Position numbers and translations under genes: made by a program. Shown one piece after another: positions 6,548 to 12,881 of a stretch of 15,232 nucleotides of DNA. Below the pieces are notes generated by a model. That model was given only the letters and a program-made list of their open reading frames with translations. It was not told the DNA's origin and searched no databases. The stretch comes from CAYVAP01 sp964343195 (GTDB lineage: Bacteria > Bacteroidota > Bacteroidia > J057). Where the stretch lies: the NCBI GenBank assembly GCA_964343195.1, contig CAYFIR010000146.1, forward strand, positions 1-15,232, in the 5' to 3' direction. Numbering within the stretch: the stretch's first letter is position 1; each line of letters starts with the position of its first letter.

Positions 6548-6606
6548 TAGAGGGGAAGTATGGTTGCTTCTTCCACTATAAACCCTATACACCTTATTCC
6601 CCTCTA
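6548..6606. repeat. Long-loop inverted repeat with gene-end repeat copy 2
   Basis: TAGAGGGGAA at 6548-6557 is complementary to TTCCCCTCTA at 6597-6606 over ten bases, with a 39-base spacer. It lies between the convergent ends of purC and the lipoprotein gene. The right arm belongs to the element also found after aroB (minus strand AGAGGGGAATAAGGTGT, 6589-6605). It may act as a bidirectional 3' end, but the spacer is long and there is no T-run, so terminator function is uncertain. Confidence 0.4.
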
Positions 6607-6617
6607 GCCAACTGCTT

Positions 6618-7070
6618 CTATTTCATCTTCACCGTATAGTAGTCCTCTTTGTAGAGGTACTCTACCCATAGCTCTGTCTCAGTAAGTCGGCGGATGTCGA
6701 GGTAAAGCAATTCCTGGTCAGTATCAGGGTCAGGAGTAGAAAAGGTCAGGCGAATTTGCTCTTTGGCAGAAACGATCTCCCAGACTCCGGTGATCTCGGT
6801 ACGGCTAGTGCTGTCATCGGCCAGGGTATAGCGCCAGGCAAAGTTTCCGTTTTGAGCCAGGTCCAGGTCGTACTGGGAGAAAAACAGGGTCTCGTCAATG
6901 CTATTTCGGGATATTTCAATTGCAGACCAGTTATTGGTCGCACGAGCTAACTTGGAACGGAGGCTGAAAGTCGGTCCATCTTCATACTTTCGGCAGCCAG
7001 CAGAAAAAGCCAGACCAAGTATGGTGAGGGTAAGCAGAATGATGGAAAGGGATCGTTGAGGCTTGACCAT
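6618..7070 (-). CDS. Small lipoprotein, Bacteroidota lipocalin-like type
   Basis: This 150-residue predicted lipoprotein starts with MVKPQR, followed by a hydrophobic stretch and the lipobox-like AFSAGC. Lipidation is expected at the Cys, about residue 26. The mature start CRKYEDGPTFSLRSKLAR resembles many short Bacteroidota lipoproteins that open with C-x-KY-x-x-GP-x-x-SLR. The rest is a run of short strands (W-A-I-E, F-A-W-R-Y-T, I-T-G-V-W-E-I, Q-I-R-L-T-F, W-V-E-Y-L-Y), consistent with a small lipocalin-like barrel in the periplasm. The ligand and role are unknown. The frame extends upstream to 7187 with TTG/ATG, but that would overlap divergent recX and bury the signal peptide, so the ATG at 7068-7070 is preferred. 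It shares a 94-bp divergent spacer with recX. Confidence 0.75.
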   Translation of the reverse strand: MVKPQRSLSIILLTLTILGLAFSAGCRKYEDGPTFSLRSKLARATNNWSAIEISRNSIDETLFFSQYDLDLAQNGNFAWRYTLADDSTSRTEITGVWEIVSAKEQIRLTFSTPDPDTDQELLYLDIRRLTETELWVEYLYKEDYYTVKMK

Positions 7071-7164
7071 GGTAATGTATAGTGATCTCAGGACGTAAAG
7101 ATAGCAATAGGTTGCGGGTTTATCCCTTTTTCCTACTATCAACCCTGGACTTACCCTACTGAAT

Positions 7165-7626
7165 ATGCAGGAAGAAATACTCATCAAGCTCTATCAATAT
7201 TGCGCCTATCAGGATCGCTGTACCCAGGAAGTGCTGGACAAAATGAAAGAGCTGGAAGTTGAGATCGATGAGTACGATAACTACCTGGCTCACCTGGAGG
7301 ATGAACGTTTCCTGGATGATGCCCGATTTGTGACCTCCTATGTTCGGGGAAAGTTTTATCACAAAAGCTGGGGCAGGCAGAAAATCCGGCACGAACTCAA
7401 GCGCAGGAACGTACCACTTTCCATGATTGAAGCTGGCTTGAGAGAAGAAATTCCAGAGGAGGATTACCTGGAGAAAGCATATCAGCTTGCCATAAAAAAA
7501 TGGGACCAGACTTCTGATGGCGATCGGTTTGCCCGGCGAGAGAAGGTCGCGAGATACATGGTGCAGAAGGGATATGAGTTTGCTGCTTTTCAGGAAACCC
7601 TGGATGAATTATTAAAACAGGGATGA
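7165..7626 (+). CDS. recX: RecX family regulatory protein
   Basis: RecX binds RecA filaments and limits their extension or activity, tuning recombination and the SOS response. This 153-residue protein is of normal length and shows the family's three-helix repeats. LEDERFLDDARFVTSYVRGK at 44-63 is followed by SWGRQKIRHELKRRNVP at 68-84, the typical 'RFxDDxRFxxxxVR ... KGxxKIRxEL' signature. The C-terminal YMVQKGYEFAAFQETL matches the last repeat. The ATG at 7165 sits shortly before the first helix. recA is not in the window. In Bacteroidota recX is often a lone gene, as here. Confidence 0.9.
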   Translation: MQEEILIKLYQYCAYQDRCTQEVLDKMKELEVEIDEYDNYLAHLEDERFLDDARFVTSYVRGKFYHKSWGRQKIRHELKRRNVPLSMIEAGLREEIPEEDYLEKAYQLAIKKWDQTSDGDRFARREKVARYMVQKGYEFAAFQETLDELLKQG

Positions 7627-7717
7627 CCCCCTCACGGATATTCAGGGAAATGACACAGTAGCTAAAATCCTTGCCCTAAAGGGAGAAGGTGAAAACCGTT
7701 AAGGTTATCTTAATGGT

Positions 7718-7768
7718 GCTAAATAACCCATGGAGTGTTATTCGTCCATGGCCAGATGAATATTTAGC
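7718..7768. promoter_or_regulatory. Nested inverted repeats upstream of the beta-barrel gene
   Basis: GCTAAATA at 7718-7725 is complementary to TATTTAGC at 7761-7768. Inside this pair lie two CCATGG palindromes at 7728-7733 and 7746-7751, separated by 12 bases. The whole symmetric unit ends 38 bp before the ATG at 7807 and begins about 90 bp after the recX stop. It could be an operator or a leader hairpin for the outer-membrane gene. No regulator is identifiable. Confidence 0.35.
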
Positions 7769-7806
7769 GAGTCGATTTCCCTACACCCTTCCAAACACAA
7801 GCATTT

Positions 7807-8697
7807 ATGAAAAATTTTACCCCCCTGCTAATTACCCTGCTATTCCTTGTTCCGGGCCTGGCGGCAGGTCAGGAGCATCGCAAGGTGGAGCTACCCCCCG
7901 AGCCTGTTCCAGCAGCAGAGTCCCCCGTCGATTTTGAAGAGACAGAGGAGGAAGCTATGGAGCTTAACTATTATGGATTGTATAACCTCCCCCTCAATCA
8001 ACTGAGCGACGCCGGTTATCGAAACGGGCTCGGCTATGGCATAGAGCTGATGTCCAGCCCTCGCCGGATGGAGTCATTTGTCAGCCTGCAGTTTGGAGGC
8101 CAGTTTACCTGGGTTGGGGGAGGGCGCGAGTCCTTGCCACTGGCGATGGGCTACCCCTATCGCGATCTACGGGCAGACATGCAGTATAGCAATCGGCAGA
8201 TTGGGCTACATGGCGTAGTCCGGCTGATTACCCCAGATCGATTTCCCGTCCAGTTCTATGTTCAGGGCATGGTGGGAGGCCGGATGTTTTCGAGCATGGA
8301 GGCCGTGGTGGTGCAGACCCATGATGACGAGGACGACTTTTGTCCCGAGCCGGTCAACCTGGGGCGCGACTACACCCTGAGCTATGGAGCAGCCTCCGGT
8401 CTACGCTTTCGCTATGGCCCCTATTCGTCTGTTGACTTTCGGGTCTCTTACTTCACCGGTGGTAATGCCCAGTTTGTGGATCTGGATGGTATTTATACCA
8501 AGGAGCAAAATGTCTTCGAGTACTCCTGGCAGGAAGCCATCCGTTCAGAAGGACTGATGTTCTCCCTTGGTATTACGACCTCCCTGTCTGCTGATGCCTG
8601 TACACCAAGCCGGGATGCGATGTCTGCGGGTACCGGAGCGATGATGTTCTCGACTATGGGAGCTACCGTTTCTGGCTCCTCTGGTGGATGCAATTGA
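7807..8697 (+). CDS. Predicted secreted or outer-membrane beta-barrel protein
   Basis: This 296-residue protein has a clear signal peptide: MKNF, a hydrophobic core TPLLITLLFLVPGLAA, and probable cleavage after AAG at 21. A Pro/Glu-rich linker (25-52) precedes alternating aromatic/glycine strands such as LGYGIELM, FVSLQFGGQFTWVGGG, IGLHGVVRLI, VQFYVQGMVGGRMF, LSYGAASGLRFRY and VDFRVSYFTGG. This pattern fits a small outer-membrane beta-barrel. The last 40 residues are Ser/Gly/Met-rich and end SSGGCN, an unusual low-complexity tail. There are three Cys, at the DDFCPEP loop, ADACTPS and the end. I do not recognise a named family. It has its own leader and ends at a strong terminator shared with fumC. 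Confidence 0.65.
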   Translation: MKNFTPLLITLLFLVPGLAAGQEHRKVELPPEPVPAAESPVDFEETEEEAMELNYYGLYNLPLNQLSDAGYRNGLGYGIELMSSPRRMESFVSLQFGGQFTWVGGGRESLPLAMGYPYRDLRADMQYSNRQIGLHGVVRLITPDRFPVQFYVQGMVGGRMFSSMEAVVVQTHDDEDDFCPEPVNLGRDYTLSYGAASGLRFRYGPYSSVDFRVSYFTGGNAQFVDLDGIYTKEQNVFEYSWQEAIRSEGLMFSLGITTSLSADACTPSRDAMSAGTGAMMFSTMGATVSGSSGGCN

Positions 8698-8717
8698 TCG
8701 GGTTCTCTGTGAAAATG

Positions 8718-8754
8718 AAATAAGGTCGCATCCGAACCAGATGCGACCTTATTT
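8718..8754. terminator. Bidirectional intrinsic terminator
   Basis: AAATAAGGTCGCATC at 8718-8732 is perfectly complementary to GATGCGACCTTATTT at 8740-8754, with loop CGAACCA. A T-rich tail follows on the plus strand, and on the minus strand the A-rich left flank reads as T-rich. It lies between the stop of the plus-strand barrel gene and the stop of minus-strand fumC, so it can serve both. Confidence 0.9.
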
Positions 8755-8775
8755 TATTGGTGCTGGAAGGTGCCT

Positions 8776-10167
8776 TTACTTCCGGCCTACCATTTTGCCT
8801 GGAACCACAGTCTCATCAAACTCCTCAGCAGTGAGGTGACCCAACTTAACCGCGGCTTCCTTCAGCGTAGAGTTGTCGTTGTACGCTGTCTTGGCGATAG
8901 AGGCAGCCTTGTCATACCCAATACGGGTGTTGAGGGCTGTCACCAGCATCAGGGAGTTGTTGAGGTTCTCCGTAATAGCGTTGTGATTTGGCTCAATTCC
9001 GACTGCAAGGTTGTCGTTGAATGACAGGCAGGCATCGCCCAGCAGGCGACCAGACATCAGCAGGTTGAAGATCATCACCGGTTTGAATACGTTCAGCTGG
9101 AAATGACCGTGACTACCCGCAACAGAAACCGCAGCGTCATTGCCGATTACCTGGGCACACACCATCGTGATGGCTTCCGCCTGGGTGGGATTGACTTTGC
9201 CTGGCATAATAGAAGAACCAGGCTCGTTGGCGGGAATGATGATCTCGCCTATGCCACAACGTGGTCCTGATGCCAGCAGGCGGATGTTATTGGCAATGGC
9301 CATGATGGCTACAGCCATGCGCTTCAGTGCACCAGAAGCCTCCACAACTGCATCATGAGCAGAGAGCGCTTCGAATTTATTCTCAGCCGTAACGAATGGG
9401 TGTCCTGTCAGCTCTGCGATTTTCTCGGCGACCTTGACATCGTAGCCTTCGGGAGTGTTGAGTCCGGTACCGACAGCGGTGCCTCCAAGAGCCAGCTCAT
9501 ACAGGTGAGGCAGGCTATTTTCTACTGCTTCCATGCTGCGCTTGAGCTGCATGGCATAGCCGCTAAATTCCTGTCCGACGGTCAGTGGCGTCGCATCCAT
9601 CAGGTGAGTACGTCCGATTTTTACTACCTCGTCAAATTCTTTGGCTTTGGCTGCGAGTGTATCATGCAGCGTCTTGACCCGTGGCAGGGTGTGGTTGACG
9701 ATCATTTCCACAGCAGCGATATGCATAGCCGTAGGGAAGGTATCGTTGGAAGACTGCGACTTGTTGACGTCATCGTTGGGGTGGATCGGCTTTTTACTGC
9801 CAATTTCTCCACCTAATATTTCGATGGCGCGATTGGAGATCACCTCGTTGACGTTCATGTTGGATTGAGTCCCAGAGCCTGTCTGCCATACCACAAGCGG
9901 GAAGTGGTCATCGTGTTTTCCTGCCAGGATCTCGTCACAAACCTGTGCGATGGTATTTGCTTTTTCCTCAGCAAAATCCGTTAGTTCCAGATTGGTCAGA
10001 GCGGCTGCTTTTTTGAGATAGGCAAACCCTTTGATGATCTCAATCGGCATGCGCTGTCCACCGATTTTAAAGTTATCCAATGAGCGCTGGGTTTGAGCAC
10101 CCCAGTATTTGTCCGATGGTACCTGGATTTCGCCCATGGTATCCTTTTCGACGCGGTAGTTAGCCAT
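8776..10167 (-). CDS. fumC: Class II fumarate hydratase
   Basis: FumC interconverts fumarate and malate in the TCA cycle. It is a cytoplasmic homotetramer that needs no iron-sulfur cluster. The 463-residue length is normal. Visible motifs are TGSGTQSNMNVNEV at 96-109, SQSSNDTFPTAMH at 137-149, GRTHLMDATP at 185-194 with catalytic H188, and the superfamily signature GSSIMPGKVNP at 317-327 with S318 in the flexible active-site loop. These positions coincide with the E. coli FumC numbering I recall for its catalytic pair. The ATG at 10165-10167 begins the usual 'YRVEKDTMGEIQVP' opening. A plausible Bacteroidota-type promoter lies about 35 bp upstream. It is monocistronic, ending at the shared terminator. 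Confidence 0.97.
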   Translation of the reverse strand: MANYRVEKDTMGEIQVPSDKYWGAQTQRSLDNFKIGGQRMPIEIIKGFAYLKKAAALTNLELTDFAEEKANTIAQVCDEILAGKHDDHFPLVVWQTGSGTQSNMNVNEVISNRAIEILGGEIGSKKPIHPNDDVNKSQSSNDTFPTAMHIAAVEMIVNHTLPRVKTLHDTLAAKAKEFDEVVKIGRTHLMDATPLTVGQEFSGYAMQLKRSMEAVENSLPHLYELALGGTAVGTGLNTPEGYDVKVAEKIAELTGHPFVTAENKFEALSAHDAVVEASGALKRMAVAIMAIANNIRLLASGPRCGIGEIIIPANEPGSSIMPGKVNPTQAEAITMVCAQVIGNDAAVSVAGSHGHFQLNVFKPVMIFNLLMSGRLLGDACLSFNDNLAVGIEPNHNAITENLNNSLMLVTALNTRIGYDKAASIAKTAYNDNSTLKEAAVKLGHLTAEEFDETVVPGKMVGRK

Positions 10168-10201
10168 ATGTTTGAGGGTTATAAATGTGTGCGAAATGCT
10201 G

Positions 10202-10233
10202 TGAAATTAAGCTGTCGGGCAAATATCCACAAA
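10202..10233 (-). promoter_or_regulatory. Candidate fumC promoter
   Basis: On the minus strand, TTTG (10230-10233) is followed after exactly 20 bases by TAATTTCA (10202-10209). That is the Bacteroidota sigma pattern TTTG-N19..21-TAnnTTTG with two mismatches in the -7 element. It would start transcription roughly 28 bases before the fumC ATG. The rest of the 263-bp gap up to the HNH gene shows only weak dyads. Confidence 0.35.
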
Positions 10234-10430
10234 AAAAAGAAGATGCTTTTAGGCATAATTATCCATGACGATTTTAAGTGTTAAAATCGAAGGGGTGGGA
10301 TTGGGAAAAATAAGAGAGATAGTGATAACGCCATCCTCACAATGGTGAGGGCAGCTGTCGCAGGAGGGAGGTCAATAAGCACAGAAGCCATTTCTCATTG
10401 GTTTGCACTCAACGAAAAATGGTCTCTGGC

Positions 10431-10937
10431 TTAGGACATATACAAATAGGGCTTCCAGTCATCACGTACATCCCCGGCAAAATTGCTCAGGAACATGACA
10501 AAACTGGGGCGAAAAGGCTTGTGTCGCATGGCCATCCCAGCCTGCTCAGGAGTCATGCTGCCTTTGCGGGCGTTACACTTCTGGCAGGCTGTTACCAGAT
10601 TGTCCCAGGAGTCCCTGCCTCCGTGAGAACGGGGCACTACGTGGTCGATGGTCAATGAGTCCTTGGTTCCACAATAGACACAGCGGTTCCGGTCTCGCTT
10701 AAAGATATTATGGCGAGAAAGGTTGACCTTTTTGTAGGGGATGTTGATGTAACGATACAGGCGGATTATCGAAGGGAACCGAAAGTCCCCGGATACCGAC
10801 CGCAACTGCCGTTTGGGATTGTCTGAAAGCATCTCGGCTTTCTGTAGCAGAACCAGAATAAATGCCCGCTCCACCGAGCAAACTCCGATGGCCTGGTAAT
10901 CCTGGTTCAGTACTAAAACACTTTCTCTGATTAACAT
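10431..10937 (-). CDS. HNH endonuclease
   Basis: This 168-residue protein has a treble-clef HNH nuclease domain in its C-terminal half. The zinc-binding pairs are C86-V-Y-C89 and C118-Q-K-C121. The catalytic stretch is IDHVVPRSHGGRDSWDNLV at 97-115, with D98-H99, H105 and N113. The N-terminal 75 residues (VLVLNQDYQAIGVCSVERAF...) match the extension seen in a widespread bacterial HNH group whose biological role is not settled. DNA cleavage is expected from the fold, but no methylase, integrase or intron is adjacent. Its start codon overlaps the end of the NlpC/P60 gene by 7 bases, so the two are probably translationally coupled with this gene second. The downstream side is the fumC leader. 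Confidence 0.9.
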   Translation of the reverse strand: MLIRESVLVLNQDYQAIGVCSVERAFILVLLQKAEMLSDNPKRQLRSVSGDFRFPSIIRLYRYINIPYKKVNLSRHNIFKRDRNRCVYCGTKDSLTIDHVVPRSHGGRDSWDNLVTACQKCNARKGSMTPEQAGMAMRHKPFRPSFVMFLSNFAGDVRDDWKPYLYMS

Positions 10938-11716
10938 CTTCTCATGCTTATCAAGTGATGGGTAATTTGGTGAGTATCAGAATGAATAATACCGTTTTGG
11001 TCAAAAGGGTCTATGCGCACCCTGCCAGAGGCATGGATGATGGTTTGGGGATCCTTTAAAATTCCCACATGGGTGATGTTGTCTTTTCCCGGCTTGGAAA
11101 AAAAGGCCAGATCACCCGCTTGCTGTTTGCCCAAAGCAACTTCCTGACCGACTGATGCCTGTTGGGAAGAGTCTCTTGGTAAAGAGATTCCACACCACGC
11201 AGCGGTCGTCTGCACCAGACCCGAGCAGTCAATTCCCCAGCCGCTAACTCCTCCCCAGAGATATGGGGTGTTGAGGAAATAGCCTGCCAAATCTGACAGC
11301 TGAGTCAGAAGAGCTGGAGATTGTAATGCCTTGTGGTGAAGTACTTCGTAGGAATGGCCTGCGATGGTAAAGAAGCCCTGGAGGGCATCAGCAGGAAGCC
11401 GGGTTCCCATGGGAATCCGGAGTCGGGTACCATTTGACTGTATCAGAGCTATTTCCCGCAGGGCAAAACAGAAGTTTTGAGGGGGATCAAAGGGGGGATC
11501 AATGGGTACCAGCATTTTGGTATCCACCCATCCTACGTAGCCATCTTGATCGCGTTGTACTTTGGACCAGTTTTTCTGGTCTTCAAGGAGGAGGCAGGTT
11601 TCGCCGAAGAGCAACTGGGAGACCATCTCGGCGGCGTCGGAGGCGCTGGCTCGGAGAGGCACGACTGCCTCCCGAACCAGCAAGCGTATGTAAGGATCTC
11701 TGTTGTCCGAGGCCAT
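10931..11716 (-). CDS. SH3-NlpC/P60 cell-wall peptidase (C40 family)
   Basis: With the chosen start this is 261 residues. An SH3-like region comes first (residues about 6-70: LLVREAVVPLRASASDAAEMV, then KNWSKVQRDQDGYVGWV). A second SH3-like segment follows, then a C-terminal NlpC/P60 cysteine peptidase. The catalytic Cys is C164 in GIDCSGL, the His is H216 in THVGIL, and the third polar residue is H228 in IIHASG. Relatives such as YkfC cut gamma-D-Glu-diamino-acid bonds in peptidoglycan stem peptides. I see no signal peptide, so a cytoplasmic role in muropeptide recycling is possible. The frame extends to 11755 (MICYIVCRKSYAT...), but those 13 residues look unlike the family, so the ATG at 11714-11716 is preferred. 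It overlaps the HNH gene downstream. Confidence 0.87.
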   Translation of the reverse strand: MASDNRDPYIRLLVREAVVPLRASASDAAEMVSQLLFGETCLLLEDQKNWSKVQRDQDGYVGWVDTKMLVPIDPPFDPPQNFCFALREIALIQSNGTRLRIPMGTRLPADALQGFFTIAGHSYEVLHHKALQSPALLTQLSDLAGYFLNTPYLWGGVSGWGIDCSGLVQTTAAWCGISLPRDSSQQASVGQEVALGKQQAGDLAFFSKPGKDNITHVGILKDPQTIIHASGRVRIDPFDQNGIIHSDTHQITHHLISMRRC

Positions 11717-11747
11717 AGTTGCATACGATTTCCTGCATACAATATAA

Positions 11748-11897
11748 CAGATCATATGCAGAAATCCAGCCCAGGTTTAAATCCCTTTCCCAAAGGCTTG
11801 AATTGCTCCCCAAAGCCTATTAAATTAGAGCCAATCAATTAAGTTCAACTTCCAAATCTCCTTGCAGGGGCCGTTGCACAGTAGCGGTCCTTTTTTT
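11748..11897 (+). ncRNA. Possible orphan small RNA ending at an intrinsic terminator
   Basis: A convincing plus-strand terminator at 11868-11897 has no plus-strand gene upstream within 3 kb. About 150 bases before it, TTGCAT (11719-11724) and TATAAC (11743-11748) sit 18 bases apart, which resembles a sigma70-type promoter though not the Bacteroidota form. A transcript between them would be divergent from the nlpC/hnh operon, and its promoter would overlap the nlpC start. I recognise no known RNA family. A 28-codon frame (11756-11842) lies inside but has no clear support. Confidence 0.22.
11868..11897 (+). terminator. Orphan plus-strand intrinsic terminator
   Basis: GGGCCGTTGC (11868-11877) pairs with GTAGCGGTCC (11881-11890) across an ACA loop. 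Ten pairs form, three of them G-U, so the fold works only as plus-strand RNA. Seven T follow at 11891-11897. It lies 14 bp before the first structured repeat. Confidence 0.6.
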
Positions 11898-11910
11898 GTT
11901 GTGGGAGGAG

Positions 11911-12007
11911 GGGGGCGGAGTCCCCCAAAACTACCTAGATCGACGTTCGGAGACGTCGACTAACCTCCCCTCATGGCTCCGCCGGGTTTCTAGACCCGGT
12001 GGAGCTT
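11911..12007 (+). repeat. Three-hairpin structured repeat, copy A (left of the TA pair)
   Basis: This 97-bp element is repeated in the same orientation at 12882-12979, with most bases identical. It folds into three consecutive hairpins. The first is GGGGG(CGGAGT)CCCCC at 11911-11926. The second is TCGACG(TTCGGAGA)CGTCGA at about 11940-11959. The third is GCTCCGCCGGGT paired with ACCCGGTGGAGC at about 11976-12005, a 12-bp stem with one G-T pair. CGGAG recurs in the first two loops, and its complement CTCCG is in the third stem. The element separates the nlpC region from the toxin-antitoxin genes. Confidence 0.85.
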
Positions 12008-12051
12008 TCTAATCCGGGTACTAAAACCTGTATCAGGAACACCTTGAGAAA

Positions 12052-12078
12052 TAGTTTCGTTATATTGAGATATCGAAA
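12052..12078 (+). promoter_or_regulatory. Candidate promoter and operator of the toxin-antitoxin operon
   Basis: TAGTTTCG at 12052-12059 matches the Bacteroidota -7 pattern TAnnTTTG at all but one position. It overlaps an inverted repeat: TTTCG-tt-ATAT (12055-12065) opposite ATATCGAAA (12070-12078), with two extra bases in the left arm. A dyad across the promoter about 40 bp before the antitoxin ATG is what an autoregulated TA operon would have. No good -33 element is visible. Confidence 0.35.
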
Positions 12079-12113
12079 GATGTAAGCTGCGGGTATCCAT
12101 TATCAATTCCCAT

Positions 12114-12401
12114 ATGACCCTCATTGATCGCAAATACCAACTTATTCGCCGAATTACGGAGTTACAGGACGAAGATAAATTGGCTCAACTGGAAGCAGTG
12201 CTGAATCCATCGACAACTGCTAAGGAGCTTCAAAGTCGTTTTCCCGAGATCCTGAGCCCAATCGCTGAGACAATAGACCTCGCTACCCTTAAACGTGGCC
12301 AGAGTTGGCAAGGGTTTGACCGAGAGGCGTTTGATCAACTGAGAGAAGAACTGGCTTTTGGTGAGGATAAAACCATCGAGGAATTGATTGCTGAAATTTA
12401 G
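12114..12401 (+). CDS. Antitoxin of a PIN-toxin system
   Basis: This 95-residue protein is encoded 3 bp before the PIN toxin, the classical antitoxin-first arrangement. The N-terminal 30 residues (MTLIDRKYQLIRRITELQDEDKLAQLEAVL) form a charged amphipathic helix pair, as in small Bacteroidota addiction-module proteins. The C-terminus (KRGQSWQGFDREAFDQLREELAFGEDKTIEELIAEI) has a Trp-Gly-Phe element and acidic helices suited to wrapping a PIN domain. I do not see a confident ribbon-helix-helix or AbrB fold, so the DNA-binding class is unassigned and the name vapB would be by position only. A candidate operator lies about 40 bp upstream. The operon is bracketed by the structured repeats. Confidence 0.72.
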   Translation: MTLIDRKYQLIRRITELQDEDKLAQLEAVLNPSTTAKELQSRFPEILSPIAETIDLATLKRGQSWQGFDREAFDQLREELAFGEDKTIEELIAEI

Positions 12402-12404
12402 GCC

Positions 12405-12851
12405 ATGGGTTATCTTATCGATACCAACGTTCTGCTGTTTTACCTACGACTGGATACCCAGTTAGCGGATAGAATTGATAAAGAGTTAAACCCCTTTGCC
12501 CCTGGAAGTGACCCTGTTTGCTCTGTTGTTTCCATAGGTGAGATCAAATCTCTAGCCATACGCAATGGCTGGGGAGCTAAGCGTTTAGAACGCATTCCCC
12601 AACTGCTCAAAATTTTGTTGGTGGCCAATATCCATGCAACTCCCATTATTGATCGCTATGCTGAAATCGAAGCATATAGCCAAGGCAAACTTCCTGGTAG
12701 GCCGTTAGGGGCTACGCCAAGAAATATGGGCAAGAACGACCTCTGGATTGCCGCAACGGCTTCAGTGCTCGAGCTTCCTCTCCTTACTACCGATTTGGAC
12801 TTCAAACATCTAGATGGAACTTTCCTGGATGTGATTCAAGTGAAGGTGTAG
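12405..12851 (+). CDS. VapC-like PIN-domain toxin ribonuclease
   Basis: This 148-residue PIN-domain protein carries the full acidic active site: D6 in LIDTNVLL, E46 in SIGEI, D112 in KNDLWIAA and D130 in TTDLDF (with D132 close by). Such toxins are Mg2+-dependent RNases that cut tRNA or rRNA and stop growth unless held by their antitoxin. The residues and length are intact, so the toxin appears functional. Only three bases separate its ATG from the antitoxin stop, so the two are translationally linked. The longer-than-usual loop around residues 90-110 (YSQGKLPGRPLGATPRNMGK) matches PIN toxins of the bacterial VapC group with an RNA-contacting loop. A direct repeat starts 30 bp after its stop. 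Confidence 0.9.
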   Translation: MGYLIDTNVLLFYLRLDTQLADRIDKELNPFAPGSDPVCSVVSIGEIKSLAIRNGWGAKRLERIPQLLKILLVANIHATPIIDRYAEIEAYSQGKLPGRPLGATPRNMGKNDLWIAATASVLELPLLTTDLDFKHLDGTFLDVIQVKV

Positions 12852-12881
12852 AAGGCTGATTAGTCCCTTCCTTGTAAATTT

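Noticed and set aside
210..6557. Shared 14-mer GAAATAGAGGGGAA at about 210 and 6544
   Set aside because: One match of this length in 15 kb can arise by chance, and the first copy lies in a protein-like frame.
7071..7187. N-terminal extension of the lipoprotein gene to 7187
   Set aside because: It would overlap recX and put 39 residues before a good signal peptide.
10335..10350. CCTCAC-AATG-GTGAGG hairpin between the HNH gene and fumC
   Set aside because: Only six pairs and no T-run in either direction; too weak to call a terminator or leader structure.
11756..11842. 28-codon plus-strand peptide ending before the orphan terminator
   Set aside because: It is Pro/Lys-rich, with no ribosome-binding site and nothing recognisable. 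It is kept only as a remark under the small RNA candidate.
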